From Epiperipatus broadwayi (Eukaryota > Onychophora > Udeonychophora > Euonychophora > Peripatidae): a stretch of DNA of 64,000 nt. Below, in pieces: positions 36,037 to 47,355 of this stretch. The first letter of the stretch is position 1. The number at the start of each line of letters is the position of its first letter. The notes under the pieces are model-generated. The model saw only the letters and a program-made list of their open reading frames with translations. It made no database searches and was not told the origin of the DNA. Made by a program: the position numbers and the translations under genes. The DNA lies in NCBI GenBank assembly GCA_028023455.1, contig JAQFVV010000063.1:3161081-3225080 (forward strand). Reading direction: 5' to 3'.

Positions 36037-36078
36037 TCCCCAGACTAGTTTCTGGATTGTGGCCTTTGTCAGTGAGGA
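36037..36078 (-). ncRNA. Hammerhead, family R1, one core change
   Basis: Minus strand: UCCUCA, CUGACAA (G8 to A), stem II GGC..UCC-like, GAAA, ACUAGU, UC, UGGGGA. The G8 change should abolish cleavage; all else is intact. Confidence 0.75.
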
Positions 36079-36491
36079 GCTTTGGATCTGAAAGCACTGC
36101 ACCTAGATCTTAGGATCAAAGGCAACTCTTCAGCAGCCACCGTTTATCTCTACTTAACTACAAAACTATGAGAATAAAATTAAAAACACAATAATATTTT
36201 CAATCTACGCTCAACAGCTTATATAGTCATATGGGTCTGAATCAGTTTAGTACCCATACATTTTGATGTCTTTGGCTCTTTAACAACCATAGCCACTACT
36301 ATCCTATTAGGCAGGATTGGTGTTAAACCACTAAAAATCACATTATCACTATTTCTTATGGTAGCACATTACTGTTATTAAAACTGGCAAAACTCTCCAT
36401 ACAGTAGTGCTACTCAGTGCCAGTCAGAGTAGTCAATGGATGCCAGAGGGCTTGTGCATAAAATCCCTATCTAGTGCCTACTCATCCGATA

Positions 36492-36517
36492 TCCCCAGAC
36501 TAATTTATGGCTTGTGG
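36492..36517 (-). ncRNA. Truncated hammerhead at an inversion junction, R1
   Basis: Only the 3' half (stem II partner, AUAAA in place of GAAA, ACUAAU-type stem III, UC and stem I UGGGGA) remains. The sequence then switches to the inverted unit at about 36518. The partner at 455-bp offset is the motif at 36037. Confidence 0.65.
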
Positions 36518-36703
36518 ATTTGGATTCAGACCCATATGGATTCAGAACCATATGACTATATAATCTATTGAGCTTAGATTGAAAATATTATTGTATTTTC
36601 AATTTTATTCTCATAGTTTTGTAGTTAAGTAGAGATAAAAGGTGGCTGCTAGAGGGTTGCATTAGATCCTAAGATCTATGTGCAGTGCTCTCAGATCCAA
36701 AGC

Positions 36704-36745
36704 TCCTCACTGATGAAGGCCACAAGCCAGAAACTAGTCTGGGGA
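36704..36745 (+). ncRNA. Hammerhead ribozyme, family R1, canonical
   Basis: Plus strand: stem I UCCUCA (36704-36709), CUGAUGA (36710-36716), stem II GGC/GCC with CACAA loop, GAAA (36730-36733), palindromic stem III ACUAGU, cleavage after C36739, stem I partner UGGGGA (36740-36745). Every required base is present and stem I has six pairs. The best copy in the window. Confidence 0.87.
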
Positions 36746-36855
36746 TATTGGATGAGTAGGCACTAGATAGGGATTTTATGCACAAGCTTTCTGGCATCCA
36801 TTGATTACTCTGTCTGGCACTGAGTGGCACTACTGTATGGAGAGTTTTGCCTTGT

Positions 36856-37584
36856 TTAATAACAGTAATGTGCTAGCATAAGAAATAGTGATCGTGTGAT
36901 GTTTAATGGTTTAATACAATTGGTGTTAAGTGAGAGGGTGTATGTATATGCTATATATTTGGGAATTGGGTCAAATTGCATCTGATTGAGCTTATTTATC
37001 ATGATGTATGTTTCTGAGTAGAGGAACATTGGAGCATTGTCTGGTAGGAGTATCCATATTGTCTTTTGAATATTAGTGACCCTGTTGTGGTATGTGTTTA
37101 AATTTAATTTTATTATTTGTGCCAAGTGATCAGAAAATGCAGAAGGGGTAAAATTTTATTTCGATTGAATGATGAAATATTGGAGAATACAACATTAGAT
37201 CTAGAGTGTGATATGGGGGTTGTTATAAAAAGACACTGTTTGGTGGGAGAAAACTTTTTCCACTCATCAATGGTATTGCAAGCTAATTTATCCATTTTGC
37301 AACAAACTTTTGGTAGCTCATATTAAAATCTCCATCAAGTATAGTGGGGCAGGGATTGGATGATAAAAGGTAGTTAATGGTTAAAATTAGTCTGTTAATT
37401 ACAATAGAACTGGGGGTGGGATATATACAAAAATAATGCTAATTGAAAAACTTCTGTGATTAAAAGTAGTTATCAGGAAATTGGAGTCTATGAAAATTAT
37501 CTTAAATGATGAGAAGGAGCATTCATGGCTGATAAAGATACATGTTCCACTGCTGATATGTCCCTTGAGTAAGTGTAAAACCAA
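36856..37584 (-). pseudogene. Tx1-like LINE endonuclease domain
   Basis: APE-type endonuclease of the Tx1 LINE, on the minus strand. Pieces include CSFSSFKIIFIDSNFLITTF with FVYIPPP (the region leading to the YAP block), KLACNTIDEWKKFSPTKQ (short segment after the DxN block; the CTCCATCAAGTATAG.. region near 37330 would hold it), SNVVFSNISSF, and AQIIKLNLNTYHNRV with a degraded SDH end. The left boundary is the R1 composite insertion. Stops and frame changes are frequent. Confidence 0.65.
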
Positions 37585-37598
37585 ATTTACTCATATAT

Positions 37599-38195
37599 GT
37601 AAATGAGATATTTATTTTATATAGTGCGATGTTTTTTTTTTGAATTGTAATAAACTAATAATCAGCTTTTTAAGCTAATGCACTTTGTGGATCTTAGCAA
37701 TAAATAAATACTCTCATTTTCCAACACAAGCTAAAGTCTTTGTGAAAGAATAGAATGAATCCACTTATTCTTTCAACCCAAATGTTTAAGTATGGGCAAA
37801 TATTAAGTACTAGAAATGAGAGTGTGAGATATTAAACATTAACTTTAAATTACTTTTACTATGTCTGAATGAATGACACCTGCGAAATAAAATAAATATC
37901 TTATTTACATATGTTTAATTTCATTTAAAAATGACTTATCATAAATTCTAGTAAATTTTGCAAGCATCATTCATTCAGACATAGTAAAAGTAATTTAAAG
38001 TGATTGTTTAATATCTTCGTGCTCTCACTTCCAGTACTTAAGATTTGCCCATACTTAAACATTTGGGTTGAAAGAATAGGTGGATTCATTCTATTCTTTC
38101 ACAAAGACTTTATCTTGTGTTAGAAAATGAGAGTATTCATTTATTGTTAAGATCCACAAAGTGCATGTGCATTAGTTTAAAAAGCTGATTATTAG
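37599..38195. mobile_element. Foldback (long inverted repeat) MITE
   Basis: A 597-bp element flanked by the 13-bp direct repeat TTTACTCATATAT (37586-37598 and 38196-38208). Inverted arms of about 220 bp (about 37652-37880 and 37975-38195) begin TAAACTAATAATCAGC and include a CTTTGTGGATCTTA block and a CACAAAGTGCA block; a short AT-rich spacer separates them. About 50 bp of the left end lies outside the palindrome. The right arm segment 37994-38052 resembles 58398-58457. It cuts the LINE between endonuclease and ORF1. Confidence 0.85.
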
Positions 38196-38756
38196 TTTAC
38201 TCATATATATAGCTGGGATTATTTGGGATCTGTTATATATTTTTGTTTCTAGTAGATCTATTATGCTGGGTTGCATTATCTGTGTCCATTTATTAATTTG
38301 TTCTATTTTTTTTGTGAACTTCAACCATCAGATGTTAAGTGCCACTATTTTTATTTTCATTTTGGTTAATGTCATGGAGGAAGCATATGACTTTCACTTC
38401 CTGCTTTTGTGTTTATCTTGTTTGAATGGATGTTGGTATTGTCTTTTGTTTCTGTATATATTAGTTTTATCAGATCACTATTGCTGATGTTTTCAAAATC
38501 TTTTGAATTATCAGAGTTTGAATTCATTTTCACATTTTCACTAATTATATTTAATTGGTTAAATTTCAGATCATTTGTTTATTTTTTTTCTCTTTTTTTT
38601 TTCTTGTTTCCTTTTACTCTCTGGAGGTGTGTTTTTAATTACTGGAAAGCACTGTGTGATGGTATCCATTATTTCCATTGTAGTTTTATTTATAATTTTG
38701 GGCTCCACTTGATTAGTCTCTATATTTGGCAGCACTTTTGCTTCCTTTTGTAAGTA
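38196..38756 (-). pseudogene. Tx1-like LINE ORF1/ORF2 linker segment
   Basis: LINE sequence between the two younger insertions. On the minus strand a lysine-rich frame (KRKQEKKKRKKINK preceded by TITQCFPVIKNTPPESK and YLQKEAKVLPNIETNQ) reads like the C-terminal half of ORF1. No catalytic motif. Confidence 0.5.
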
Positions 38757-38764
38757 ATTCAACT

Positions 38765-38961
38765 GATAATTCAACCGATGATGTATTACCCTGAAGGCAT
38801 ACCAGTCTGATGTTGTGATTTTTAAGATAACGTCCCCAAGTGATCTGCGGACACATGTAATCGCTAAAATGTGTCTGCAGATCACGTGAACACGGTACGT
38901 TATAAATCGCAAGATTAGACTGATATGCCTTCAGGGTAATACGTCATCGGTTGAATTATCC
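38765..38961. repeat. 197-bp hairpin at element end
   Basis: A near-perfect inverted repeat: GATAATTCAACCGATG...TTACCCTGAAGGCAT in the left arm and ATGCCTTCAGGGTAA...CATCGGTTGAATTATC in the right. It contains AGTGATCTGCGGACACA pairing with TGTGTCTGCAGATCACG. It could stand alone as a small foldback inserted next to, or forming, the end of the larger element. Confidence 0.92.
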
Positions 38962-39260
38962 AGGTCACATGCTAAAAACTATTCAAAACTATCTGACGCA
39001 GGTCAGGCAAATACTAAAAAAAAAAAATTAAAAAAAATGTACATGCATGCGTCAAAATATTATTCTCAATTTTAAAATACAGCAGCGCGTAGTGCTGGAA
39101 TTGGCGGGGGGCCTCCGGATGTTTTTGTCGAGCCGCAGGCTTGGCATACACGTATATCAGACATTGTATTACTCTAGCTGTAATTTTTATAATTGCCGTT
39201 GACGAAAAAAAAATTTCTGTATGATATAATTCAGAAATTAAAAATAAAATTAAAAGGTAA

Positions 39261-39985
39261 TTCAATGTAAGTTTGAGAATTGTAGAAATATTAACAAAAA
39301 CTTTTTGTAAATTTTAAATAAACACCTAAATAAAAAAGACGCGATCTAATGCAAATCTGGTATTAATGGCGTCAAGAAAACACCGCACTTTTACATGCAT
39401 TTGGTAATTTTAAAAATGTACTGCATATTACAAAATTAATTAAAAAAATTATTGCAAATTATTTACACATTAAAAACGTAATGTAAAAATATTAACAAAA
39501 AGTTTTTGTAAATTTAAAATAAACAAATAAAACACTTTACCCAAATTAATGCGAATCTGGCATTAATGGCATCCTTGGAGAAACCGTGTTACATGCATTT
39601 GGTAATGTATATTCCAAATTTGTTTTAAAAAATTATTGAAAATTATTTACACATTAAATGTAATTCAATGTAAGTTTCAGAATTGTAGAAATATTAACAA
39701 AAAATTTTTGTAAATTTAAAATAAACAGATAAATAAAAAACACTTTACCGGAGAATAAATTATTTACACATTAAACGTAATTCAATGTAAGTTTCAGAAT
39801 TGTAGAAATATTAACAAAAACTTTTTGTAAATTTAAAATAAACAGATAAATAAAAAACACTTTACCGGAATAAATTATTTACACATTAAATGTAATTCAA
39901 TGTAAGTTTGAGAATTGTAGAAATATTAACAAAAAATTTTTGTAAATTTAAAATAAACAGATAAATAAAACACTTTACCTGAATT
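39261..39985 (+). repeat. Tandem array, about 110-120 bp subunits
   Basis: About five diverged head-to-tail units. Core of each: GTAATTCAATGTAAGTTT, GAATTGTAGAAATATTAAC, TTTTTGTAAATTTAAAATAA and CACTTTACCGGA. The last three units are nearly identical; the first two are separated by longer unique inserts with CATGCATTTGGTAAT. Confidence 0.9.
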
Positions 39986-40234
39986 TACAGCTCAAAAAAG
40001 TAACTGTGATGCCGTGAATAGCAAAATCACAATAGACAGAAAAATAAAAAAATTTCCCAAACCTCTCTCTGAATTTTAAATCTCACGGGTGAAAAAAAAA
40101 ATTGACTCTCTGATGGATTAATCACGCCAGTCACTTTGTTGCCATGACAACATTGTCATGCAAAAAAACGTCGATGTTTACCAGAAGGGAAATTGGTAAG
40201 TCAAATACGTCATTGGTTGAATTATCCGTAAGTA

Positions 40235-41580
40235 CCATTTCATTTTCCATTGAAAAATCACTAAGTGTTTTTTCCCAGGAGCTAAGGTTTGATGTGAGTG
40301 GGGGGGGGTCTATATTTTTATTTGTTTTGAGTGAAGATTGGGGGGATCTATGTTTTCCAGCTGCCTGGGTTTGTGTGTGTGATCTGGATTCTTTTCTAAT
40401 TTTTGTGAGGGATTTAGCTAGATTTTCTTCTTCATTGCATTGTGTTGCTATATGGCCTCTTTTGTCACAGGTGAAACAATGTGATTTCAGTCCTCAGATA
40501 TATAGGCATAGAGTGGCTTTTTGGTCTGTTATGTGTATTGGAAGGTTGTCTGAGTCTATTTCTTTATACAAATTGATTTTATATTCAAAACTATTTGAAA
40601 ATACAGGTACTGATATTTCTGTTAGGTATATTTATTGAAATAAAATAACTTTACCAATGGGGTTTATTATTCTTTGGAAATCATCAAGGTTATATCTGAA
40701 GTAGCCATTTTTTCACACTCTGGTGATATTCTTGTATCTGCTTTTGTTAACTAATACTACAGCAAAATTTCCTAGAGTTTTAATGTTATTTTTAAATTGT
40801 TCTCTTTGTTTAGCTTCAAAAATTCAACTGCTATATATATACTATTAGGATGGTCACCTATGCATTGTACTGACTCCAGTAAATTATTTTTATTTAATGA
40901 TTCAATTAGGAGTGCATTGGGAAAATAGTAAAGAGTGAAGTGATTGTCTGTTACTGCCAAACACTATCTTGAAATAGTGTTCTTGTTATTGTATTATTGA
41001 AACTCTCCCCAGCCTGTTCAAGCATTTCATCTGTCCATTGTGTAGGGGGGAGCTCGATTTCATTCTGATTTGCCAGATCTAAATCTCTAAGATTGTCTGA
41101 TATAGTTTTTTTTAATCTAGTATTTCCCCAGGATTAAAGTTATTTTGTGTAGTTTTGGCTATTGTTGCATACATCTTCCTTGTGTTTGAGAAGACCCAGC
41201 TTCCTGATCAAGTGATTGGACAGTCACCATGTTTTATTATAGCAGGTAATTTTGCAACAACAAAAAAATTTAACTACTTTTTTCTTCACACCTTTTTTAA
41301 GACTATTACTATCTTTTTCACTGTTTTTCCTTCTATTTTTTTTCCTTTTTTGCTATTTGCCTCTAAATTGTGTTATCAATAATATTTATTTAAATCATTG
41401 ACTATCCACCATGCTTTGGATTTGTTATAATTCAAGTAGCTTTTGCTGATTTTTCCTTTGTTCACTCATTTTTTAGAAACCTCACATTTCATAAAATAAT
41501 TGGGTTTACATTGATTTGAACATGTTTAAAATTTTTAATGACAAAAAATCCCTTTTGTACTTTTAAATCTTAAAATAATT
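40235..41580 (-). pseudogene. Tx1-like LINE ORF1 with CCHC zinc knuckle
   Basis: ORF1 of the LINE. On the minus strand around 40460-40510 the frame reads CFTCDKRGHIATQC, a perfect C-x2-C-x4-H-x4-C zinc knuckle, as in gag-like ORF1 proteins that bind the element RNA. It is followed by a Lys/Ser/Pro-rich tail (IRKESRSHTQTQAAGKH) and is cut by the TIR element. Upstream (to the right) the frame is lost among stops. Confidence 0.75.
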
Positions 41581-41628
41581 GGAGACTTTTTATTTACTTC
41601 CAACCATGTGTGTGGCCAGGTGGTGCTC

Positions 41629-41965
<337 letters not shown>

Positions 41966-43094
41966 TGCATATTCTGATTCAATCCATAAAAGTGCTAATT
42001 AAGAGCTGATTTAACATTAATGTGAGCAGAACATTTAGAAACATTCAGGCAAACAACCTAACTGAAAATTTTGTATCACCACTTATTAGCACATCTACAA
42101 TAGTATTACTTCATATATGATATTCATTGTAGGACTTATAAATTAAAGAAGCAAAAAAAAAAAGAAAATGTCATTTCATTTATTATGTGATAAAATATTT
42201 TTCACAAAAGACATAAATCAAGCAAACTGTGGGTATTGATTAATGTGAAGTTGTGTGCCATCACAATGCACTCTGTTTATGAGACTAGGGGTAATGAAAT
42301 TAATCTTGCACAAAGTGCCACATATCTATGCAGTGGCCCTATACGCAAATTACTAAATTCACCTGAATGTGATAATTTGCCAGAAGATAATAATAAAACC
42401 ATTTATGCAAATTAGGGTATGAAAAACCAAACTGGTTATCTGGAGTAGTAGAGTAGATAGAGCAATAAAAACAGTTTGGTGCTTGCAAACAAGTACTCCA
42501 TGGATAGAAAAATATGCTTAAGAAAGCATTATAGTGAAAAGTTAATGAAGAAGAGTTAATAGAGTGAAATAAAGAACTGTAATAAGAAAATACAGTATTA
42601 TAGATAAACATTATAAAGAATTGTGTCTATAGAATTAAGACTGAATTTAATTTATGGATTTCAATAAGCAATGGACTGGAAAATATTACCAAACATAAAT
42701 ACATTGCTAAATTAAAAAAATTATTATGTATTATTTCCAAAATAATTTAATGAGTGTCTGGTCCTATATACATCAGTATTAATTCTTTAGTCTATTTAAC
42801 TTTTTCCATGTAGCCTTTTAACTTCTGAACAAACTAAGTTTTTGAAAGATTTCAACATCTTGCCTAATTGTGTTCCTTTATTGTTATCTACTGACAGGCA
42901 CATTTCTCAAGTGAAATCAATCAATATTGCATAACATTAAAGGGCTTTGAGATTTTTTTCATAATATAAATTTAATCTGTCTTTCCCACAAAAAGTAATG
43001 CTCAAAGTTTACTATGAAATATTTTGTTAAAGGTCATCTACTACTGATTATTTTTACATGTTTAATCTAATAAAAGTGTGCTCAGCCAGTCAGT
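41966..43094. other. AT-rich stretch, nothing recognised
   Basis: No gene or mobile element recognised. Confidence 0.45.
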
Positions 43095-43600
43095 AGTAGC
43101 CTAAGTTTGGTCAACCAGGCATATGCCTGGAGCCCTGAGAGCTAGTGCCTTAAAAAAAATTAATCAAACAAGAAATACATTTCCCACTTAAGAATTTTAT
43201 TAATAATTCCGATAACCCAGCTAAGTATGAACATAGTTTGGTAATGCTTAAAATAATAAACTATTTAAGATCTGCAATGACACAAGAAAGACTACCCAAC
43301 CTAAACGTTGCTTTTCTTAGAAAATAAATTAGGTGAAGACTTAAATTTAAATGAGATAATAGATACATTATCTGAAATTAAAGCAAGTAAAATAAAGTTA
43401 TATTAATTTTGTTTTTCTTTTATATTAATATTAATGTTTTATAAGTTAAGTATTACTATTTAGGTAAGAATAATTGTTGTGTATGTTCCTTTCTCGTATT
43501 AAAAATTAAAGATTTTTTTTATTTATTCACTTTTTTTATTTACTGGAGATCCCACTCCATATTTGTACATGGGGCCTCAAAATCCAAAGGGCAAAAAACA
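43095..43600 (+). pseudogene. hAT transposase C-terminal relic
   Basis: Plus strand around 43268-43400 decodes in pieces as RSAMTQERLPNLNVAFLR and EIIDTLSEIKASK, matching the C-terminal dimerisation segment of hAT transposases (RS.M.QERL..LA...IE, then IID.FA..KARK). Flanking GC-richer phrases (CCAGGCATATGCCTGGAGCC at 43117 and CATGGGGCCTCAAAATCC at 43571) look like its eroded ends. Only the last part of the gene remains. Confidence 0.6.
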
Positions 43601-43750
43601 TGAGTCTTATGATATTGTTATGCACACAGGCAGCTTAAATAAATTTTTTTCAGTGCCGTTTTTATATTTCTTCATTTTGATATGTGGACCATGGTTTACT
43701 TCTGTATAATAATTTGGCATACATCATTATTTTAAATAACCCATATATAT

Positions 43751-43805
43751 ATATCATTATCATCATCAACCATTATCAATCCACTGCAGAATGAAGGTCT
43801 CTCCC
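43751..43805 (-). mobile_element. RTE LINE 3'-end stub
   Basis: Nearly identical to the last 50 bp of the RTE at 29.5 kb: (ATC)n tail, then CAACCATTATCAATCCACTG and GAAGGTCTCTCC. A severely 5'-truncated insertion on the minus strand. Confidence 0.9.
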
Positions 43806-45240
43806 ACACACAATTATTCATTTTCTTTTACACGGAGTTATGTTAGCTATAAACATTAGGTGTAAGATGACTGCTTTAATCTATCATATTTTAATTTACG
43901 TACAATATTGAGTTACTAAATTATCCGTGGTTTGGTTAAGTTATTTCTTACTTAACAAAAACACAATTTTTGTCTGGGTTTTAAATCTAGGTTATGAAAG
44001 CAGCAACCGATTTTTAAATATTATGAAATCTTAAAATATTATATGTTAATATTGTTTCCTGGAATTACAACTCGCTATTCTGTGATATATTTAATTATAA
44101 CAATATTAAAAATATACAGAACATTAAATTCCTTTTATATTGCCGTTTTTATTTTAAGAATGATATTAATATTTACATTGTTTTTCTTCTTCATTTTAAT
44201 AATATATCTTCTGTGATTATTGCAATAAAATAATATTACCAATATAAAAATTTATTTAAAATAGAAAAAAAAAAAAAAACTTATTGTGAATACAATTTTG
44301 CGTTGTATTTTTGCATACTCTTCGTATTATTTTAAACATAGAATTCGAAAAGCCTTAAAATGAATAATTCATTACCGTATTGGAGACTTTCGAATTAGGT
44401 CACTCGCCACTAGGCATTCATTGATTGCCTACAATTCTAAAAGAATATTTTGTTTTTCTCGTCACTTACCATAATATTCATTAATTTATTATTAATATCA
44501 ACGTTTTTATTTCAAACTATCTGAAGTAAGAATAAACAAACCGTACTCTTGAATGCTAAATTCTATACTATCTAAATAAACAAGCTTATTATATTTTTGA
44601 ACTAAAATATTGATTGATGTGTTTATGCATTTAATGGAGCCGTCATTCTCTTAAAAGAACATAGCGTGAAATTAAATTTATATCATGAGATTAAAATAAA
44701 TTTCTTGATTTTTATTATAGATATTAAAGAAACGATGCAGCAAAATATTTTCAATGAAATTTTTTATGCCTAACTAAAATAGCAGTTTAAAAACCACATT
44801 ATGGCCACTAGTTTCTATATTAATTAAAATAAATATGTATTCATGCATGCACAAACACAAAATTTGCTGAATCCAGTTTTAATTTCTGAGTCAAATAAAG
44901 ACTAACTACATTTTTATGCATATAATAAGAGTTTTGATTTTCTCTCTCTCTCTCTCACACACACACAACTCTCTCACGCACACACACACACACACACGTA
45001 TATACATCGACCAAGCTTATTTGAATTTCAATGTTTATGCTTTATTCTTCAAATTAAATCTATATAATTTAAAATATATATAATACCAGTATTTTGTAAG
45101 CATAAATGAATTTCTCAATAAATCAATTTTGAGTTTATTAATTTTATGAGTCAGCAATAATAGGGTCACGACCGAGCTCTGTTACTTCCTGTATACTAAT
45201 TTCTTATGACTCCCAAACAATAAAATCATTCGATTATTGT
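43806..45240. other. Unique-looking AT-rich stretch
   Basis: No mobile element recognised. CpG dinucleotides are a little more frequent around 44330-44470 than in neighbouring repeats. It could be old host DNA; no exon is convincing. Confidence 0.4.
44938..44999. repeat. CT/CA microsatellite
   Basis: A compound (CT)n-(CA)n tract, interrupted once by ACTCTCTCACG. Confidence 0.95.
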
Positions 45241-45249
45241 TATTGCCCC

Positions 45250-45340
45250 GTGTGGTTTAGTGTAATGATATCCTAAGATTTATTCCGGGACTGGCACTTG
45301 GCGTTTGAATTTCTTACGAACCCTAGAGCAAATTTTTTTT
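45250..45340 (+). repeat. tRNA-like SINE relic
   Basis: GTGTGGTTTAGTGTAATGATA resembles an A box with D-arm; a degenerate B box follows (GGCGTTTGAATTTC). A similar head recurs at 45757. Confidence 0.5.
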
Positions 45341-45756
45341 TTCCTGAGTGTTAATATGATGTATTAAATTTTAACTTCAAATGATTTAGAAAAATAAAAT
45401 GTCATTATAATGAAAAATGATACAAAATGAAGTAAAAATTATTAAGAAATTTTTAAATGCTCTACAAATTTTCATTAGATTTATTATCTTTTTTATTCCT
45501 CAACCACTTCCACACCCACCCATCCCACCTCTCTGGAAAACAAAAATCATGTAATCAATTGCTTGAGAGGTCACATTCAATTAACTAAACCGAAAGTATT
45601 ATTTTTCACTCTTTAAGTCTTCACTTCATCACTTTTCCAAATATGCAAAGAAATTGGACCATAATATCCTAAGCATTCCAAATGATTACTTATCCAAATA
45701 TTAATTGAACCTAACGTTTTTGTTTTTTTTTTTAGTGTTGCTGTTGTTGCCCTGCA

Positions 45757-45845
45757 TGGTTTAATGTAATGATAGAGCTTCAGATTCTGGAGTATTAGGT
45801 TCCCAGATTGATCTCAGTTAACTCTTGTGATAATCAAACATTTAT
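45757..45845 (+). repeat. tRNA-like SINE relic
   Basis: GCCCTGCATGGTTTAATGTA matches the 45.25-kb copy (GCCCCGTGTGGTTTAGTGTA). It is followed by a B-box-like AGGTTCCCAGATTGATCTC and a tail with CTCTTGTGATAATCAAACA. Confidence 0.5.
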
Positions 45846-46854
45846 AATTTTTTGGCAATAACACCATTGTATTAATTTTTTATTTTTTATTGTTCATTTT
45901 TAGTGATCAGAGCACTGAATTGAATTTTATATCCAATTATTACTATTATTATTTTTTTGAAAAATTAGTCAATTACTATTTCTACTTACTTTAGTTGATG
46001 GTTCAGTTAACCCAGCCAGGCATTTGATATTGGTTGGTAAAAGGATGTCTATAATGTTATTATATCAGAAGCAACTTCTCAGACTGTTCTGGTTATTCAC
46101 TTCAGTGATGAACTACAAAAGCCAATATGATAGTTATATGATGCAGATTATTACCACTGTGGGTGGAGGTAAATGGTACTCTGGGTGAAGAATCTATATG
46201 GTTTTTTTTTTTATCCTGGAACCAAAGGACCAACATTTTTTTTAATATTCCTAAAATTTAACTTATCTTCAGTTATCTCTTCCAATAGGGAAAAACAACT
46301 GTAAAAAGTGTAAAATTAGACTTTCTTTCTGCAATCAGTTTAGTTTATTACATTATGCCAATGTTATTGTTATTATTTCATAATGACATTATTTTACTCC
46401 CTAACAATATAATTAATCTAATTAATTTTTATTTTTCCATCTCATAAATTAACACAATACAATGGAAGAGATCTATTAATATATATATATATATATATTA
46501 TAAATTGATAGCTGCTAGCATTCAGAGCATTTAGAATTTAATTAATACACTGTATATATATTTTATAAATACATAGCTATTCTGCTTTGAATATATTTTT
46601 CTAAAACATATTATTACTATCATGTTATATGCCAAAGATGAGTGTCAAATATCATTACAGATCATTTTTTTCACCACTTTTCAATATTTATTACTATCAC
46701 CTTACTTTAAGTTAAATATAAATTTCTTATTTCTCACATCTCTATAGTATCTTGCAACATAAATAATTTTGTATTTCTAAGCACGCAATTTCTATTTTAA
46801 ACTTCAATAGTAAATAAAAAATGTAAATGCATCCTTTCATTGAATTCTTATCTC
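45846..46854. other. AT-rich stretch, nothing recognised
   Basis: No gene or element recognised; a short TA repeat lies at 46480-46498. Confidence 0.45.
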
Positions 46855-46871
46855 TAAAATCTTTCATTTTT

Positions 46872-46957
46872 GTCAAGCGTTGGTGGTCGAGTGGTTAGCA
46901 CAGCCGCCTTACAAGCAGTTGTCCCGGGTTCGCCTCCCGGCGGACGCTTTGACACAT
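46872..46957 (+). mobile_element. tRNA-Val-like mini-SINE with 17-bp TSD
   Basis: An 86-bp retroposon with a perfect 17-bp duplication TAAAATCTTTCATTTTT (46855-46871 and 46958-46974). The 71-base tRNA-like part (46877-46947) folds as a cloverleaf: acceptor GCGTTGG with CGGACGC (one mismatch), anticodon loop CTTACAA (anticodon UAC, Val) and a perfect T stem CCGGG/CCCGG with B box GGTTCGCCTCC. The acceptor helix extends outward through TGTCAA/TTGACA. The target duplication shows this is a retroposed copy, not a syntenic tRNA gene, though it could still be transcribed. Confidence 0.88.
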
Positions 46958-46974
46958 TAAAATCTTTCATTTTT

Positions 46975-47340
46975 TTCTTTTCTTTTCGATGAAAAATTAT
47001 TTTTTCTTTATTCAATTTTTTGGGGATAATATTTTTTTTATATATATTAATTTTGTTTGTATACTGTATTTGTGCAGTTTTCTTATATCTTTTATCACTA
47101 ATTAACTTACTTAAACTTTAATTACTTCCATTGTTAAATATTAAAAAACAACAACAAAAACAAAAATATTTTTGAATAACATTCGAATATTTTTTTATGT
47201 TGGAATCATTTATATATTTACTCTGTATTATAAATAATACAATTTATATATATTTTTTCACTTAGCTGAGAATTTCTAATCAAGTTTAGAATTTTTCTTT
47301 CAGGTAATTGAGCTAGTTCATAGTCTAGCTAGTTGCCCAC
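46975..47340. other. AT-rich stretch, nothing recognised
   Basis: No feature recognised. Confidence 0.45.
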
Positions 47341-47355
47341 CTAATTATTAATTAT

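Larger units (their letters stand above)
35922..36912. mobile_element. R1 hammerhead composite: tandem plus inverted units
   Basis: A 991-bp insertion in the Tx1 LINE with a 12-bp target duplication (AATACGATTGGT at 35910-35921; AATACAATTGGT at 36913-36924, one mismatch). The LINE frame resumes across it. Unit 1 (35922-36376, about 455 bp) and a truncated unit 2 (36377-36517) are head to tail; a third unit (36520-36912) is inverted. Each unit carries a hammerhead or its remains. The composite therefore combines a retrozyme-like dimer with an inversion junction inside the second hammerhead. Confidence 0.85.
38757..40227. mobile_element. TIR element of 1.47 kb with hairpin and tandem core
   Basis: Left end GATAATTCAACCGATGATG (38765) and right end, reverse-complemented, GGATAATTCAACCAATGACG form terminal inverted repeats of about 24 bp. 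GTAAGTA flanks the element on both sides (38750-38756 and 40228-40234) as a possible 7-bp target duplication. Inside are a 197-bp terminal hairpin at the left and a diverged tandem array (39261-39985). No transposase frame. It interrupts the Tx1 LINE ORF1. The terminal pattern, hairpin plus internal tandem repeats, resembles a non-autonomous DNA element of unknown superfamily. Confidence 0.7.
33346..41600 (-). mobile_element. Tx1/L1-like LINE copy A, multiply interrupted
   Basis: A long minus-strand LINE whose 3' end is AATAAAGTTTGCTTTGAAAC plus an ATC-rich microsatellite (33346-33410). It runs through a C-terminal region (33600-34550), RT (34670-35160), endonuclease (36856-37584) and ORF1 with a CCHC zinc knuckle (about 40460-40510). 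Three later insertions break it: an R1 hammerhead composite (35922-36912), a foldback MITE (37599-38195) and a TIR element (38757-40227). The 5' end is uncertain but lies before the (ATT) array at 41630. Inactive. Confidence 0.8.

Noticed and set aside
40144-40638. 164-codon plus-strand open frame as a host gene
   Set aside because: It is the reverse strand of the Tx1-like LINE ORF1; the minus strand there encodes a CCHC zinc knuckle.
43117-43600. A complete hAT transposon
   Set aside because: Only C-terminal transposase traces and vague ends remain; no 8-bp duplication could be found.
46877-46947. A functional host tRNA-Val(UAC) gene
   Set aside because: The cloverleaf is good, but a 17-bp target duplication and several dispersed copies with identical borders show a retroposed SINE-like unit; activity cannot be excluded.
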